A stretch of 64,000 nt of DNA from Geodermatophilus normandii (GTDB taxonomy: Bacteria; Actinomycetota; Actinomycetes; Mycobacteriales; Geodermatophilaceae), in the NCBI RefSeq assembly GCF_003182485.1, contig NZ_QGTX01000001.1, positions 3,426,001 to 3,490,000 on the forward strand, written 5' to 3'. The notes under the pieces were generated by a model that had not been told where the DNA came from, searched no databases, and was given only the letters and a program-made list of their open reading frames with translations. Positions 1 through 8,985 of the stretch are shown here, one piece after another. Made by a program: the position numbers and the translations under genes. Numbering within the stretch: position 1 is the first letter of the stretch; the number at the start of each line of letters is the position of its first letter.

Positions 1-364
1 TGCTGTCAAGCCGCCCGTCCGACGGTTTCCCGTGCGATCGTCCTCGGGACGTTCGGCTTCCGTGGACGTCGCTGCGATCCGCGCGTGGACCCGTGCCTGG
101 GGCCCCCGGCGGGCGCCCCGGCGGTCCGTGCCACGGCGACGGAAGGGGCGGCGGTGACGGCCGACACGCGCACGAAACAGTCGTCGGGCAGGGTCTGCGC
201 ACCGGGATCCGTCGACCCGGCCGTGCCGAACCGTCGTTCCGGCGGCGGCCGGGTGTACACGACGGACTCTTCCCCGGGCAGGACGGTCACCTGATCGTCT
301 CGGATGTGACCCGGTGCACAGGCCGGGTCGTGCTGCGCCGCCCGGCGCGACGAGGAGGACGTGG
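1..364. other. left-edge region before the first permease
   Basis: No well-supported gene is visible apart from the weak minus-strand frame listed separately. The last bases before the permease carry a strong Shine-Dalgarno run, GAGGAGG, around 351-357. No clear promoter was recognised. Confidence 0.4.
6..290 (-). CDS. possible small hypothetical protein
   Basis: An open frame of 94 codons from a GTG, divergent from the permease that follows. The first two thirds keep G or C at most third codon positions, which favours coding; the last third is Arg/Pro-rich and looks less so. The ribosome site is weak. No domain or relative is recognised. It may simply be a chance open frame in GC-rich DNA, so this is a low-confidence call. 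Confidence 0.25.
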   Translation of the reverse strand: MTVLPGEESVVYTRPPPERRFGTAGSTDPGAQTLPDDCFVRVSAVTAAPSVAVARTAGAPAGGPRHGSTRGSQRRPRKPNVPRTIARETVGRAA

Positions 365-1894
365 ATGAGCGTGGACGAGCGATCGGTGGGCGCCGGCGCC
401 GACCTGAGGTCGAAGGGTCTGTCGAGCAACTCGGTGGGGCTGCTGGCCAGCGTGGTCCTCGGCATCTCGAGCATCGCGCCGGTGTACGCGCTGACCGCGA
501 CGCTCGGCCCGACGGTGACCGAGGTCGGCCTGCAGATGCCGGCCGTCTTCCTCGTGGGCTTCATCCCGATGCTGCTGGTGGCCTACGGCTACCGGGAGCT
601 GAACCGGGTCGCGCCGGACTGCGGCACCTCGTTCACCTGGGCCACCAAGGCCTTCAACCCCTACGTCGGCTGGCTCTGCGGCTGGGGTGCGCTGCTGGCG
701 ACGGTCATCGTGCTGTCGAACCTGGCCGGGGTCGCCGTCTCCTTCTTCTACCTGCTGATCGGTGAGATCACGGGGTCGGAGTCGATCGGCGCCCTGGGCG
801 ACGACCGGCTCGTCAACGTGCTGACCTGCGTCGTCTTCGTCGCGCTGGCGACCTGGGTGACCTACCGCGGGGTGGAGGCCACCAAGCGGCTGCAGTACAC
901 GCTGGTCGGCTTCCAGATGGCGGTCCTGCTGCTGTTCGTCGTCCTCGCGCTGGTGAAGTCCGGCTCGGCGCCCGGCGGCATCCCCTTCGAGTTCTCCTGG
1001 CTGGACCCGACGGCGGTGGGCTCGTTCAGCGCCTTCACCGCGGGCCTGTCCCTCTCGCTGTTCATCTACTGGGGCTGGGACACCTGCCTGACGGTCAACG
1101 AGGAGACGACCGGCTCGGCGCGGACCCCGGGCCGCGCGGCGCTGGTGACGATCGCCGTCATCGTGCTCACCTACCTGGTCGCGGCCATCGCGGTGCAGGT
1201 GTACGCCGGCGTCGGCACCGAAGGCACGGGGCTGGGCAACCCGGACACCGGGGACAACGTCTTCGCCGCCCTCGCCGGCCCGGTCCTGGGCCCGGGCCTG
1301 GCGTTCCTGCTCTTCCTCGCGGTCGTCGCGAGCTCGGCGTCGTCGCTGCAGACCACCTTCCTCCCGCCGACGCGCACGCTGCTGGCCATGGCCACGTACG
1401 GGGCGCTGCCGCAGCGGCTGGCCGACGTGCACCCCCGCTACCGGGGCCCGTCGACGGCCACGCTGGTCGCCGGCGTCGCGACGGCGCTGTTCTACGTCGG
1501 GATGACGCTGATCAGCGAGAACGTGCTCATCGACACGATCTACGCGCTCGGCCTGATGATCTGCTTCTACTACGGCCTCACCGCCTACGCCTGCGTCTGG
1601 TACTTCCGCCACGAGCTGCGCCGCAGCGCCAAGGACCTGCTGGTCAAGGGCGTCATGCCGCTGCTCGGCGCGCTCATGCTGACCGCGGTGTTCGTCCAGA
1701 CCGCGATCGACACCCTCGACCCGGCCTACGGCAGCGGCTCGTCGGTGTTCGGCCTGGGCAGCGTTTTCGTGATCGGCATCGGGCTGCTGCTGCTCGGCGC
1801 GGTGCTCATGCTCGCCTGGCGGGCCCGGCACCCGGAGTTCTTCCGGGGACAGACCCTGCGCCAGGACACGCCCTCGCTGGTGTTCGACGAGTAG
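365..1894 (+). CDS. APC-family amino acid permease
   Basis: A 509-residue inner-membrane transporter of the amino acid-polyamine-organocation family, expected to import an amino acid or amine by ion symport. After a polar N-terminus of about 25 residues the protein is a series of about 12 hydrophobic segments, beginning with the typical APC first-helix pattern (GISSIAPVYAL) and containing the conserved WGWD and NEET stretch in the middle. The ATG at 365 is chosen because GAGGAGG sits just ahead of it; the frame is open to 314. A paralogue lies at 3284, and a saccharopine-dehydrogenase-like enzyme stands between them, so the locus probably takes up and processes one class of amino acid. The substrate cannot be read from the sequence. 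Confidence 0.9.
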   Translation: MSVDERSVGAGADLRSKGLSSNSVGLLASVVLGISSIAPVYALTATLGPTVTEVGLQMPAVFLVGFIPMLLVAYGYRELNRVAPDCGTSFTWATKAFNPYVGWLCGWGALLATVIVLSNLAGVAVSFFYLLIGEITGSESIGALGDDRLVNVLTCVVFVALATWVTYRGVEATKRLQYTLVGFQMAVLLLFVVLALVKSGSAPGGIPFEFSWLDPTAVGSFSAFTAGLSLSLFIYWGWDTCLTVNEETTGSARTPGRAALVTIAVIVLTYLVAAIAVQVYAGVGTEGTGLGNPDTGDNVFAALAGPVLGPGLAFLLFLAVVASSASSLQTTFLPPTRTLLAMATYGALPQRLADVHPRYRGPSTATLVAGVATALFYVGMTLISENVLIDTIYALGLMICFYYGLTAYACVWYFRHELRRSAKDLLVKGVMPLLGALMLTAVFVQTAIDTLDPAYGSGSSVFGLGSVFVIGIGLLLLGAVLMLAWRARHPEFFRGQTLRQDTPSLVFDE

Positions 1895-1913
1895 GGGAGC
1901 CGCACCCCCGCGA

Positions 1914-1951
1914 GGGGACTCCCGGCGGCCGGCGCCGGCACCGGGGTCCCC
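1914..1951. terminator. possible bidirectional terminator between convergent genes
   Basis: GGGGAC at 1914-1919 can pair with GTCCCC at 1946-1951, with a further GC-rich palindrome (CCGGCGCCGG) inside. It lies between the stop codons of the convergent permease and dehydrogenase genes. There is no T-run, which is usual in actinobacteria. Confidence 0.35.
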
Positions 1952-1965
1952 GCGCGCGCGGGCGC

Positions 1966-3174
1966 TCAGCCGCCCTCGCGCAGGCCCCAGGGCGAGCCGT
2001 AGGAGGTCAGCAGGTCCAGGAACGGAACGGCGTCGAACGCCTCCGGGCCGAGCACCCCGGTGCCGCGCCACCGCCCGGTCGCGAGCAGCTCGAGGGCCAC
2101 CACGGGGTTGACCGCCGTCTGCCAGACCACCGCCTGCGACCCGTACTCGGCCATCGACCAGGCGTTGTCGACCACGTGGTACAGGTACACCCGACGGGGC
2201 CGCCCGTCGGTGCCCGTGCCGCTCACCCACAGGCCCGCGCAGGTCCGCCCGGTCATCAGGTCGCCGAGGGAGCCGGGGTCCGGCAGGGCCGCGGCGACCA
2301 GGTCGCGCGGCGCGACCTCGACGTCGCCCACGCGCACGGGGGTGGTCGAGTCCAGGCCGGTCTCGTGCAGCACCCGCAGCACCTCGATGACGTGCGCGCC
2401 GAGGCCGTACTTGAACGTGACCCGGCGGGCGTCGACCCAGCGCGGCATGAGGAGCACCTCCTCGTGCTCCACGTTGACGCACTCCACCGGGCCGATGCCC
2501 TCGGGGAAGTCGAAGACCTCCGGCTCGCTGAAGGGCTCGGTGGTGTACCAGCCCCGGTCCCGCTCCCACACGACGGGCGGGTTGAGGCACTCCTCGATCG
2601 TCGTCCAGACGTTGAACGACGGCGCGAACGCGTGCCCCCGCACGGTCAGGTCGGCGCCGTCGCGGACGCCGAGCTCGTCGATGTCGCTGAACAGGTGGTC
2701 GGCGGCGTAGCGGGCGAACACGTCGGACAGGCCCGGCTCCACCCCCATGCCGACCAGCGCCAGCCGCCCCGCCGCCTCCCACTCGGCCGCCAGCGCGAAC
2801 TGCTCGTCGCCCAGCTTCACCCCGGTCTCCTCGTACGGCCGCTCGGGGTGCGGGCGCGACAGCGACATCGCCATGTCCAGGTAGTCGACGCCGGCCGCCA
2901 GCGACGCGCGGAACAGCGGCATGACGAACCGGGGGTCGGTCGCGTTGAGGACGACGTCGCACCCGTGCACGCCGACCAGGGCCCGGACGCCGGCCTCGTC
3001 GGAGGCGTCGACCCGGGCGGCGAGCAGGCGCGCGTCGCCGGTCGCGGCGACGGCCTTCCCCGCCCGGGCCGGGTCGAAGTCGGCGACGACGAGGCGCTCG
3101 ACGAAGTCGCGGCGCGCCGCGATGGCCGCCACCGCGGTGCCGACGCCGCCGGCGCCCACCAGCAGGATGCGCAT
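1966..3174 (-). CDS. saccharopine dehydrogenase-like oxidoreductase
   Basis: A 402-residue soluble enzyme of the saccharopine dehydrogenase NADP-binding family. It starts with a Rossmann nucleotide-binding motif (GAGGVG, residues 7-12) directly after the initiator, followed by the acidic residue at the end of the second strand (VVADFD). The middle and C-terminal part match the catalytic domain of saccharopine or carboxynorspermidine reductase-type enzymes, but the exact reaction cannot be set. The ATG at 3174 is preferred over a GTG 12 nt upstream because GGAGGTG lies at the right distance before it. It is convergent with one APC permease and divergent from another, which suggests a role in amino acid (perhaps lysine-type) catabolism. 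Confidence 0.8.
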   Translation of the reverse strand: MRILLVGAGGVGTAVAAIAARRDFVERLVVADFDPARAGKAVAATGDARLLAARVDASDEAGVRALVGVHGCDVVLNATDPRFVMPLFRASLAAGVDYLDMAMSLSRPHPERPYEETGVKLGDEQFALAAEWEAAGRLALVGMGVEPGLSDVFARYAADHLFSDIDELGVRDGADLTVRGHAFAPSFNVWTTIEECLNPPVVWERDRGWYTTEPFSEPEVFDFPEGIGPVECVNVEHEEVLLMPRWVDARRVTFKYGLGAHVIEVLRVLHETGLDSTTPVRVGDVEVAPRDLVAAALPDPGSLGDLMTGRTCAGLWVSGTGTDGRPRRVYLYHVVDNAWSMAEYGSQAVVWQTAVNPVVALELLATGRWRGTGVLGPEAFDAVPFLDLLTSYGSPWGLREGG

Positions 3175-3248
3175 GTCCACCTCCACGGGAGGCGGTCACC
3201 GTAGCGACGGGTTCCGCTGCCTGACCAGGTCGCAGAACCGGCAAACCC

Positions 3249-3277
3249 TTGTCCGGGGCCGCCGCAACTGCCATAAC
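3249..3277 (+). promoter_or_regulatory. leaderless promoter of the second permease
   Basis: TTGTCC at 3249-3254 and CATAAC at 3272-3277 are separated by 17 bp and the ATG follows 6 nt after the -10 element. There is no Shine-Dalgarno run, so the mRNA is probably leaderless. Confidence 0.5.
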
Positions 3278-3283
3278 CGTCGC

Positions 3284-4792
3284 ATGCAGCCGGACCCTCC
3301 CGAGGCCGTCGCCCGTCCCGCGGGCGAGGCGACCCTCCGCCCGGGCGCCATCGGGTTCCTCGACGCGCTCGTCATCGGCCTCGCCTCCACCTCGCCGGCC
3401 TACTCGCTGGCCGCGATCATCGGCGCGCTGGTGGCGCTCACCGGGGTCAGCGCTCCGGGCGTGCTGCTCGCCTCCTTCGTGCCGATGCTGCTCATCGCGT
3501 CGGCCTTCGCCGCGCTCAACCGGGTGGACCCCGACTGCGGGACGACGTTCTCCTGGGTCACCCGGGCGATGGGGCCGTGGGCCGGCTGGATCGGCGGCTG
3601 GGCGATCACGATGACCGGCGTCCTCATCATCGGGTCGCTCGCCAACGTCGGCGTCGTCTTCACGCTGCGGACGCTGGACCTGGACTCGCTGGCGGAGAAC
3701 ACCGCGGTCGTCCTCGTGCTGACCGTCGCGCTGATCCTGCTGATGACGTGGATCTGCGTGCTCGGGACCGAGCTGTCGGCGCGGCTGCAGAACGCGCTGA
3801 TCCTCGCCCAGACCGTGGCCCTGCTGGTCTTCGCCGCCGTCGCCATCCACCGCGGGGTGAGCGGCGACAGCCCGCTGGGCGGGCTCGACCCGGACTGGAG
3901 CTGGCTGAACCCCTTCGGCGCCGGCGGCGCGGCACTCTCCGGCGGGCTGCTGCTCGGCGTCTTCGCCTACTGGGGCTGGGAGTCGGCGGTGAACCTGACC
4001 GAGGAGACCCGCGACTCCACCACCACGCCGGGCCGCGCCGCGATCGTCTCAACCGTCGTCCTGCTGGTCACCTACGTAGCCGTGGCGGTCGCCGTCCTGG
4101 CCTTCGCGGGCACCGACTTCCTCGCCGACAACGCCGACGAGGAGGAGGCGATCTTCGCCCTGCTGTCCACCGAGGTGATGGGCGGCTGGGACTGGGTGGT
4201 CCTCCTGTCGGTGGCCACCGCGGCGATCGCGTCGACGCAGACGACGATCCTCCCGGCGTCCCGGACGGGGCTGTCCATGGCCCGGCGGCACGCGCTGCCG
4301 CGCCGGTTCGGGCACGTCTCGCCGCGCCACCGCACCCCCGACGTCTCCACCTGGTGGGTCGGCGTCATCGCCAGCGTGTGGTTCGTCGCCGTCACCCTGC
4401 TCAGCGAGAACGCGCTGTTCGACTCCATCACCGCGCTCTCGCTGCTCATCGCCTTCTACTACGCGCTGACCGGCGTCGCCTGCGCCGTCTACCACCGCCG
4501 GCAGCTGACCCGGAGCCTGTCGGCGTTCGTCTTCATCGGCGTCGGGCCGCTGGTGGGGGCGGGGCTGCTCGTCTGGCTGCTCGTGCTGTCGATCCGCGAC
4601 CTCGCCGACCCGGAGAACTCCTACACCGGCCAGGCCTGGCTGGGCGTCGGCCCGCCGCTGGTGATCGGCGTCGGGATCTTCCTCCTCGGCCTCGTCCTCA
4701 TGGTCGTCTGGCGCACGCGGGACAGCCGCTACTGGCAGGAACGCCCCGGGATCGCCGGCGAGCGGATCGACGTCGACGAGGACCTGCGGTGA
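3284..4792 (+). CDS. APC-family amino acid permease (second copy)
   Basis: A 502-residue polytopic membrane transporter closely related to the permease at 365. Shared landmarks include an N-terminal GLASTSPAYSL helix, an FAALNRVDPDCGTTFSW stretch, and a mid-protein YWGWESAVNLTEET segment. About 12 membrane helices are expected. The ATG at 3284 is supported by a -10-like box 6 nt upstream; the frame itself is open much further left, through the divergent dehydrogenase gene. The stop codon overlaps the GTG of a universal stress protein gene, a common arrangement in which the small ATP-binding protein is made with its transporter and may regulate it. The substrate is unknown. Confidence 0.9.
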   Translation: MQPDPPEAVARPAGEATLRPGAIGFLDALVIGLASTSPAYSLAAIIGALVALTGVSAPGVLLASFVPMLLIASAFAALNRVDPDCGTTFSWVTRAMGPWAGWIGGWAITMTGVLIIGSLANVGVVFTLRTLDLDSLAENTAVVLVLTVALILLMTWICVLGTELSARLQNALILAQTVALLVFAAVAIHRGVSGDSPLGGLDPDWSWLNPFGAGGAALSGGLLLGVFAYWGWESAVNLTEETRDSTTTPGRAAIVSTVVLLVTYVAVAVAVLAFAGTDFLADNADEEEAIFALLSTEVMGGWDWVVLLSVATAAIASTQTTILPASRTGLSMARRHALPRRFGHVSPRHRTPDVSTWWVGVIASVWFVAVTLLSENALFDSITALSLLIAFYYALTGVACAVYHRRQLTRSLSAFVFIGVGPLVGAGLLVWLLVLSIRDLADPENSYTGQAWLGVGPPLVIGVGIFLLGLVLMVVWRTRDSRYWQERPGIAGERIDVDEDLR

Positions 4793-5232
4793 GCATCGTG
4801 CTGGGCTACGACGAGTCTCCGGGGTCGCGGGCGGCCCTGGCCATGGCGATCTCGCTGGCCGCGCGCTTCGGGGAGCCGCTCGTCCTGGTGTACGGCGTCG
4901 AGCCGCCCGGCGGCGTGGGGGAGGAGTTCCAGGCCCACCAGCGGGCGCTGGCCGACATGGGCCGCACCGCGGTGGCGCACGCGGTCGCGGAGGCGGAGCG
5001 CAGCGGCGTGCGCACGGTCGTGGAGGTGCTGTCGCAGAAGCCGGCCCAGGCGCTCATCGAGGCCGCGCACCGGCACGACGGGCGGGTCATCGTCGTCGGC
5101 ACCCGGGGCGAGAGCCCGCTGCGCGGCGCCGTCCTGGGGTCGGTGTCGCACAAGCTGCTGCACCTCTCCGACCGCCCGGTGCTGTGCGTGCCGGTGGGGG
5201 ACGACGTCGGCCGAGGCGCTCGGACCGGCTAG
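4789..5232 (+). CDS. universal stress protein (UspA family)
   Basis: A 147-residue single-domain Usp protein. It begins with the usual strand (VLGYDES) and ends with the nucleotide-binding signature G-x2-G-x9-G-S (Gly104, Gly107, Gly117, Ser118), so it should bind ATP. The GTG start overlaps the TGA of the permease gene by 4 nt (GTGA), giving translational coupling and pointing to a role in control of that transporter. The stop codon overlaps the end of the convergent TetR gene by 4 nt. Confidence 0.9.
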   Translation: MSIVLGYDESPGSRAALAMAISLAARFGEPLVLVYGVEPPGGVGEEFQAHQRALADMGRTAVAHAVAEAERSGVRTVVEVLSQKPAQALIEAAHRHDGRVIVVGTRGESPLRGAVLGSVSHKLLHLSDRPVLCVPVGDDVGRGARTG

Positions 5233-5795
5233 GCGAGCGGTCCCTCGCCGCGGGTGAGGGCGAGCAGGAGGCTGCGCGCGGTGGACAGCTCCTCCGGATC
5301 GGCCGGTCCCTCGAAGAGGTGGGCGACCGAGGCGCCGTCGCAGGCGCGCATCACCACGAGCACGCGCTGCGGGTCCAGGCCGTCCTCGACGAGGGTCTCG
5401 TTCCACCGGCGGTAGCGCTCCTGGGACCGGCGGGCCGCCTCGGGGAACGAGCCGAGGGTGGCCAGGAGCGTGGCCAGCTCCACGGCGTCCGCCCCCGCCT
5501 CGAGGTCGTCGAAGGTGGCGTGGACGTAGGCCCGCAGCCGCCGCCCGGGTTCGTCGTCCCCGGGGTCGACGCGGTCCTCGACCGAGCGGGTGAAGCGGTC
5601 GAACAGGTCGTCCGCCAGCGCCGTGAGCAGCTCGTCCTTGCTGCGGAAGTGGTGCATCAGGCCGCCCTTGGACACGCCCGCCTCGCGGGCGACCGCGTCC
5701 AGGCTCACCGCGGCGCCGTGGACGACGACCGAGCGTCCGGCGGCGTCCAGGAGCGCCCGCCGCGTGCGCGCGGCGTCCCGCACGGGTCCGGGCAC
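5229..5795 (-). CDS. TetR-family repressor
   Basis: A regulator of about 188 residues. The N-terminal helix-turn-helix is clear: an RTRRALLDAA first helix, then VSLDAVAREAGVSKGGLMHHF followed by the conserved KDEL. The C-terminal part is the variable ligand and dimer domain. Two in-frame GTG codons lie at 5801 and 5795; the second is preferred because GAGGAGG stands at a proper distance from it and overlaps the first. It is divergent from a drug exporter gene, and an inverted repeat in the intergenic DNA is a likely operator, so it is probably the exporter's ligand-released repressor. Confidence 0.85.
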   Translation of the reverse strand: MPGPVRDAARTRRALLDAAGRSVVVHGAAVSLDAVAREAGVSKGGLMHHFRSKDELLTALADDLFDRFTRSVEDRVDPGDDEPGRRLRAYVHATFDDLEAGADAVELATLLATLGSFPEAARRSQERYRRWNETLVEDGLDPQRVLVVMRACDGASVAHLFEGPADPEELSTARSLLLALTRGEGPLA

Positions 5796-5837
5796 GTGCA
5801 CCTCCTCGACTGTGACCCGAGCCTAGGTCCGTGACTA

Positions 5838-5860
5838 ACGGACCGTCTGGTCGGTACGCT
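5838..5860 (+). promoter_or_regulatory. TetR operator overlapping the exporter -10 box
   Basis: ACGGACC at 5838-5844 and GGTCGGT at 5849-5855 form an inverted repeat (6 of 7 positions symmetric) around GTCT. The last base of the repeat begins TACGCT (5855-5860), a -10 box 7 nt before the exporter GTG at 5868. A repressor bound here would block this leaderless promoter. Confidence 0.55.
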
Positions 5861-5867
5861 CTCCCTC

Positions 5868-7529
5868 GTGTCCGCCCGCACGTCCGTCACCGGTCCGCCC
5901 GTCGCCCCCGCAGCCGGGGACCGGCCCGCCGGTCCGCGTGAGTGGGCTGCGCTCGCGGTGCTCGTCCTCGCCGTCGTGCTGCTGTCGGTCGACAGCACGG
6001 TGCTGACCCTCGCCGTCCCCGCGCTGACCGGGGACCTCTCGCCGACGGCCGGGCAGGTCCTGTGGATCGGTGACGTGTACGGCTTCCTGCTCGCCGGCCT
6101 GCTCGTGCTGATGGGCGGGCTCGCCGACCGCTTCGGCCGCAAGCGGGTGCTGCTCGTCGGGACCCTGGCCTTCGGCGTCGCCTCCGCCGTCGCGGGGATC
6201 GCCACGGACCCCGCCACGCTCATCGCGGCACGCGCCGCCCAGGGGATCGCGGCCGCGACCCTCATGCCCTCGACGCTGTCGCTGATCCGCAACCTGTTCC
6301 CGGTCGCGCGGCAGCGCACGCGGGCCATCGCGCTGTGGAGCGCCGGCGCCTCCGGTGGCGCCGTGCTCGGTCCGCTGGTCGGGGGCGTCCTGCTGCAGCA
6401 CTTCTGGTGGGGCTCGGTGTTCCTCGTCAACCTGCCGGTCGTGGCCGTGCTCCTGGTCGGCGGCTGGTTCCTCCTGCCCGAGTCGCGCGACCCCCGGCCC
6501 GGGAGGCTCGACGTGCTTGGGGCGGCCCAGTCGGTGGTCGCCGTCCTGACCGTCGTCTTCGCGGTCAAGGAGGTCGCCGGGCACGGGCTCACCCCCGTCG
6601 CGGGCGCGACCGCGGTCCTCGGCGTGCTCGTGGCCGCGTCGTTCGTGCGGCGGCAGCGGCGGATCGCCTCCCCCCTGGTCGACGTGCGGCTGTTCGCCAA
6701 CCGCGCCTTCGCCGGCGCGCTGGCCACCCAGCTGATCGCGCTGACCGCGCTCACGGGGCTGTTGTTCTTCTTCTCGCAGTACCTGCAGCTGGTCCGGGGC
6801 TCCACCCCGCTGCAGGCGGGCCTGCAGGAGCTGCCCCTCATGCTGGCCGCGCTCGGCGTGCTCGTGGTGGTGCCTCCGCTCGTGGCCGGGCTCGGGCTCG
6901 GGCGGGCCGTCGGCAGCGGCCTGTGGCTGTCGGCCCTCGGCATGCTGGCGCTGGCCGGTGCCGAGGGGATGCCGGGGTACGTCTGGCTCGTGCCCGCCCT
7001 GCTCGCCGTCGGTGCGGGGTTCGGGATCGCCTTCACGCTGAGCACCGATGCCGCCGTGGGGGCGGTCGAGCCGCACCGGGCCGGAACGGCCTCGGCGCTG
7101 TCCGAGACGTCCTACGAGCTCGGCGCCGCGCTCGGCATCGCGGTGCTCGGGTCGCTGCAGACGGTGCTGTACCGCGCCCACCTGCCGGAGGGGCTCGGGG
7201 GAGCGGTGCGCGAGTCGCTCGCCCGGGCGGACTCCGTGCTGGGGGACGGCGAGGTGCTCGCGACGGCGCGCGAGTCCTTCACCTGGGCCATGCAGGTGAC
7301 GTCGATCGGCGCCGCCGTCATCCTCGCGGTCGCCGCCGCGACGGCGTGGCGCGTGATCCCCTCGCCGCGGACGGGCGGTCCGCCCGGAGGACGCGGGTCG
7401 GGGAGCGGGCGGGACCGTCAGCGCGGCGCCACGCGGAAGGCCGGCCAGCCGAGCGCCGCGTCGCACGCCGTGGAGGTGGACGCCTCCCACGCCGTGACCG
7501 TTCCCGGCCCGACGTCGCCGCGCGGCTGA
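5868..7529 (+). CDS. MFS multidrug exporter, 14-TM DHA2 type
   Basis: A 553-residue inner-membrane proton antiporter of the EmrB/QacA-like branch. Recognisable parts are the first helix with LSVDSTVLTLAVPAL, motif A after helix 2 (GGLADRFGRKRVLL), the LMPSTLSLI stretch, and the motif C-like glycine-rich helix (GASGGAVLGPLVGG). The last 50 or so residues after the final helix are a hydrophilic, Gly/Arg/Ser-rich tail. The GTG at 5868 fits a leaderless start behind TACGCT. Divergent TetR gene and operator suggest substrate-induced efflux. The drug or metabolite exported is unknown. Confidence 0.88.
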   Translation: MSARTSVTGPPVAPAAGDRPAGPREWAALAVLVLAVVLLSVDSTVLTLAVPALTGDLSPTAGQVLWIGDVYGFLLAGLLVLMGGLADRFGRKRVLLVGTLAFGVASAVAGIATDPATLIAARAAQGIAAATLMPSTLSLIRNLFPVARQRTRAIALWSAGASGGAVLGPLVGGVLLQHFWWGSVFLVNLPVVAVLLVGGWFLLPESRDPRPGRLDVLGAAQSVVAVLTVVFAVKEVAGHGLTPVAGATAVLGVLVAASFVRRQRRIASPLVDVRLFANRAFAGALATQLIALTALTGLLFFFSQYLQLVRGSTPLQAGLQELPLMLAALGVLVVVPPLVAGLGLGRAVGSGLWLSALGMLALAGAEGMPGYVWLVPALLAVGAGFGIAFTLSTDAAVGAVEPHRAGTASALSETSYELGAALGIAVLGSLQTVLYRAHLPEGLGGAVRESLARADSVLGDGEVLATARESFTWAMQVTSIGAAVILAVAAATAWRVIPSPRTGGPPGGRGSGSGRDRQRGATRKAGQPSAASHAVEVDASHAVTVPGPTSPRG

Positions 7530-7686
7530 TCGACGAGGCCGCGCGCGCGACGGTCGCCTGGACCGGGGCGCCCGCCCGCCGGGCCCGCTCCGTCGTCCGT
7601 GGGGAGGACGGCGGAGCGGACCCGGGTGCGACCGGCGGCGCGTCCCCGGTGCGGTTCCCGGGGGAGTGGAGCCTGCTGCCGGGACG

Positions 7687-8577
7687 TCATCCCGCGGGGC
7701 GGCGGCGGACCCCGCTCCTGGACGCCGGCGCGGCGAGGTGGTGGTCCTCGCCGCGGGGGTGGGGGACCAGCGGCGCGGGATCCGTGGTCCCGCGGGGTCC
7801 GCCGGACCCGGGAGGCCGGGCCAGCAGGCCGGCGTCGCGGGCTCGCTGGACCGCCATCAGCCGGTCCCGCACGCCGAGCTTGCGGTACAGGTGCTCCAGG
7901 TGCTTCTGCACCGTCCGCGGGGAGGCCGTCAGGCGGTGGGCGATCGCCTGGGCGGTGAGACCCTCGCCGAGGAGGGTCAGGACGGCGAACTCCCGTTCGG
8001 TCAGGCCGGCCGCACGGACGCGGTCGCAACGCCATGCCGGGACGTCGAGCAGCACCCGGTGCTGGCGGACCAGCGCGGTCAACGCCGGCAGGACCAGGGT
8101 GGCCAGGCCGGCGTCGGCGTCGGTGAAGTCGTCGTCGGGACGACTGACCACGTACGCCTCCATCCCGTTCCCCACCCGCAGGGGCAGCGAGAGCTGGTGG
8201 GTGATCCCGAAGTGGCGGGCGAACGCCGACCACTCGGCGGTCATGGCGGCGGGTGCGACCTCGCGGGGGACCCGGCCCAGGACCTGGGCTGCGGAGCTGC
8301 CCGTCACGGAGTACCAGCGGATGAGCGGGTGGGTCGTGGCGTCGGGCAGGACGCCGAGCGACGGCACCCGCGGCAGGTAGCCCTCGGGCCAGCCGGCGAC
8401 GACGTGGTCCACCCAGGCGCCGTCGACGGCGTGCAGCGAGCAACAGGCCGCGTCGAAGGACTCCTGGAGCAGTCCGGCCACCCGCGCGTGCGGGAAGTCC
8501 CGTGCGCCGGGCTGGCCCTGGAGGAGGTCGCCGACGAGTTCCAGCCACGCGGCGTGACACGTCGTGGCACGCGACAC
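7687..8577 (-). CDS. LuxR-type transcriptional regulator
   Basis: A 296-residue regulator with a C-terminal LuxR helix-turn-helix at about residues 192-240 (LTEREFAVLTLLGEG ... PRTVQKHLEHLYRKLGV). The region before it, about residues 15-180, is not a response-regulator receiver; it may be a GAF-like sensing domain. About 45 residues after the HTH are low-complexity, which is unusual since LuxR HTHs normally end the protein; the true stop could be affected by an indel. The GTG start at 8577 has no strong ribosome site. Divergent from the SARP module at 9181, with a palindrome in between. Confidence 0.78.
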   Translation of the reverse strand: MSRATTCHAAWLELVGDLLQGQPGARDFPHARVAGLLQESFDAACCSLHAVDGAWVDHVVAGWPEGYLPRVPSLGVLPDATTHPLIRWYSVTGSSAAQVLGRVPREVAPAAMTAEWSAFARHFGITHQLSLPLRVGNGMEAYVVSRPDDDFTDADAGLATLVLPALTALVRQHRVLLDVPAWRCDRVRAAGLTEREFAVLTLLGEGLTAQAIAHRLTASPRTVQKHLEHLYRKLGVRDRLMAVQRARDAGLLARPPGSGGPRGTTDPAPLVPHPRGEDHHLAAPASRSGVRRRPAG

Positions 8578-8679
8578 GCGACGGAGCGTATTCCGCCGGT
8601 GCCGTTGCGCTAGGGCCTTGTGTCACGCCCGGCTTCCGCCGCGTCGCGGGTCCAGGTGGGCATCACCGTCGGTGCTCAA

Positions 8680-8695
8680 TACGCACAACTGCGTA
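8680..8695. promoter_or_regulatory. palindrome, possible LuxR-type operator
   Basis: TACGCA and TGCGTA are perfect 6-bp inverted arms around CAAC, about 100 bp upstream of the LuxR gene and 485 bp upstream of the SARP gene. Its size and spacing suit a dimeric HTH protein. Assignment to the neighbouring regulator is inference. Confidence 0.35.
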
Positions 8696-8764
8696 CGGTC
8701 CCGACGTCCTGCCGTCACTAGCGTTGCTCTCCCGCATCTGTCCTGCGTGCGTCCAGGGGGAGTC

Positions 8765-8857
8765 ATGTCGTTCGGAGTCGTGCAGCCGCCGGTCAGATCC
8801 ACCGGCCCCGGAGGACGCCAGCAGGTCGGGCAGGCGCGACCCAGCCGCGCCACCTGA
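8765..8857 (+). CDS. possible 30-residue peptide
   Basis: ATG at 8765 follows GGGGGAG with fair spacing, and TAGCGT about 45 nt further up could be a -10 box. The product would be a polar 30-residue peptide without recognisable features. It may be a leader peptide, or the open frame may be chance. Confidence 0.25.
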   Translation: MSFGVVQPPVRSTGPGGRQQVGQARPSRAT

Positions 8858-8985
8858 TCCCCCGGCCGGTCCGGACGGGACCGGGAGGTCCAGGCCTCCC
8901 GGACACGCGCGGGCTGCCCCCTCACCTGCGGGCGCCGGCTGCGCTGCCACGCCGTCGCCGCCGACCCGGCGGGACCTCCGGGACC

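Noticed and set aside
287-3850. Very long open frame (1187 codons) on the minus strand
   Set aside because: It is antisense to two permeases and overlaps the dehydrogenase in another frame; its product is a low-complexity Arg/Gly/Asp/His string, the usual shadow in GC-rich DNA.
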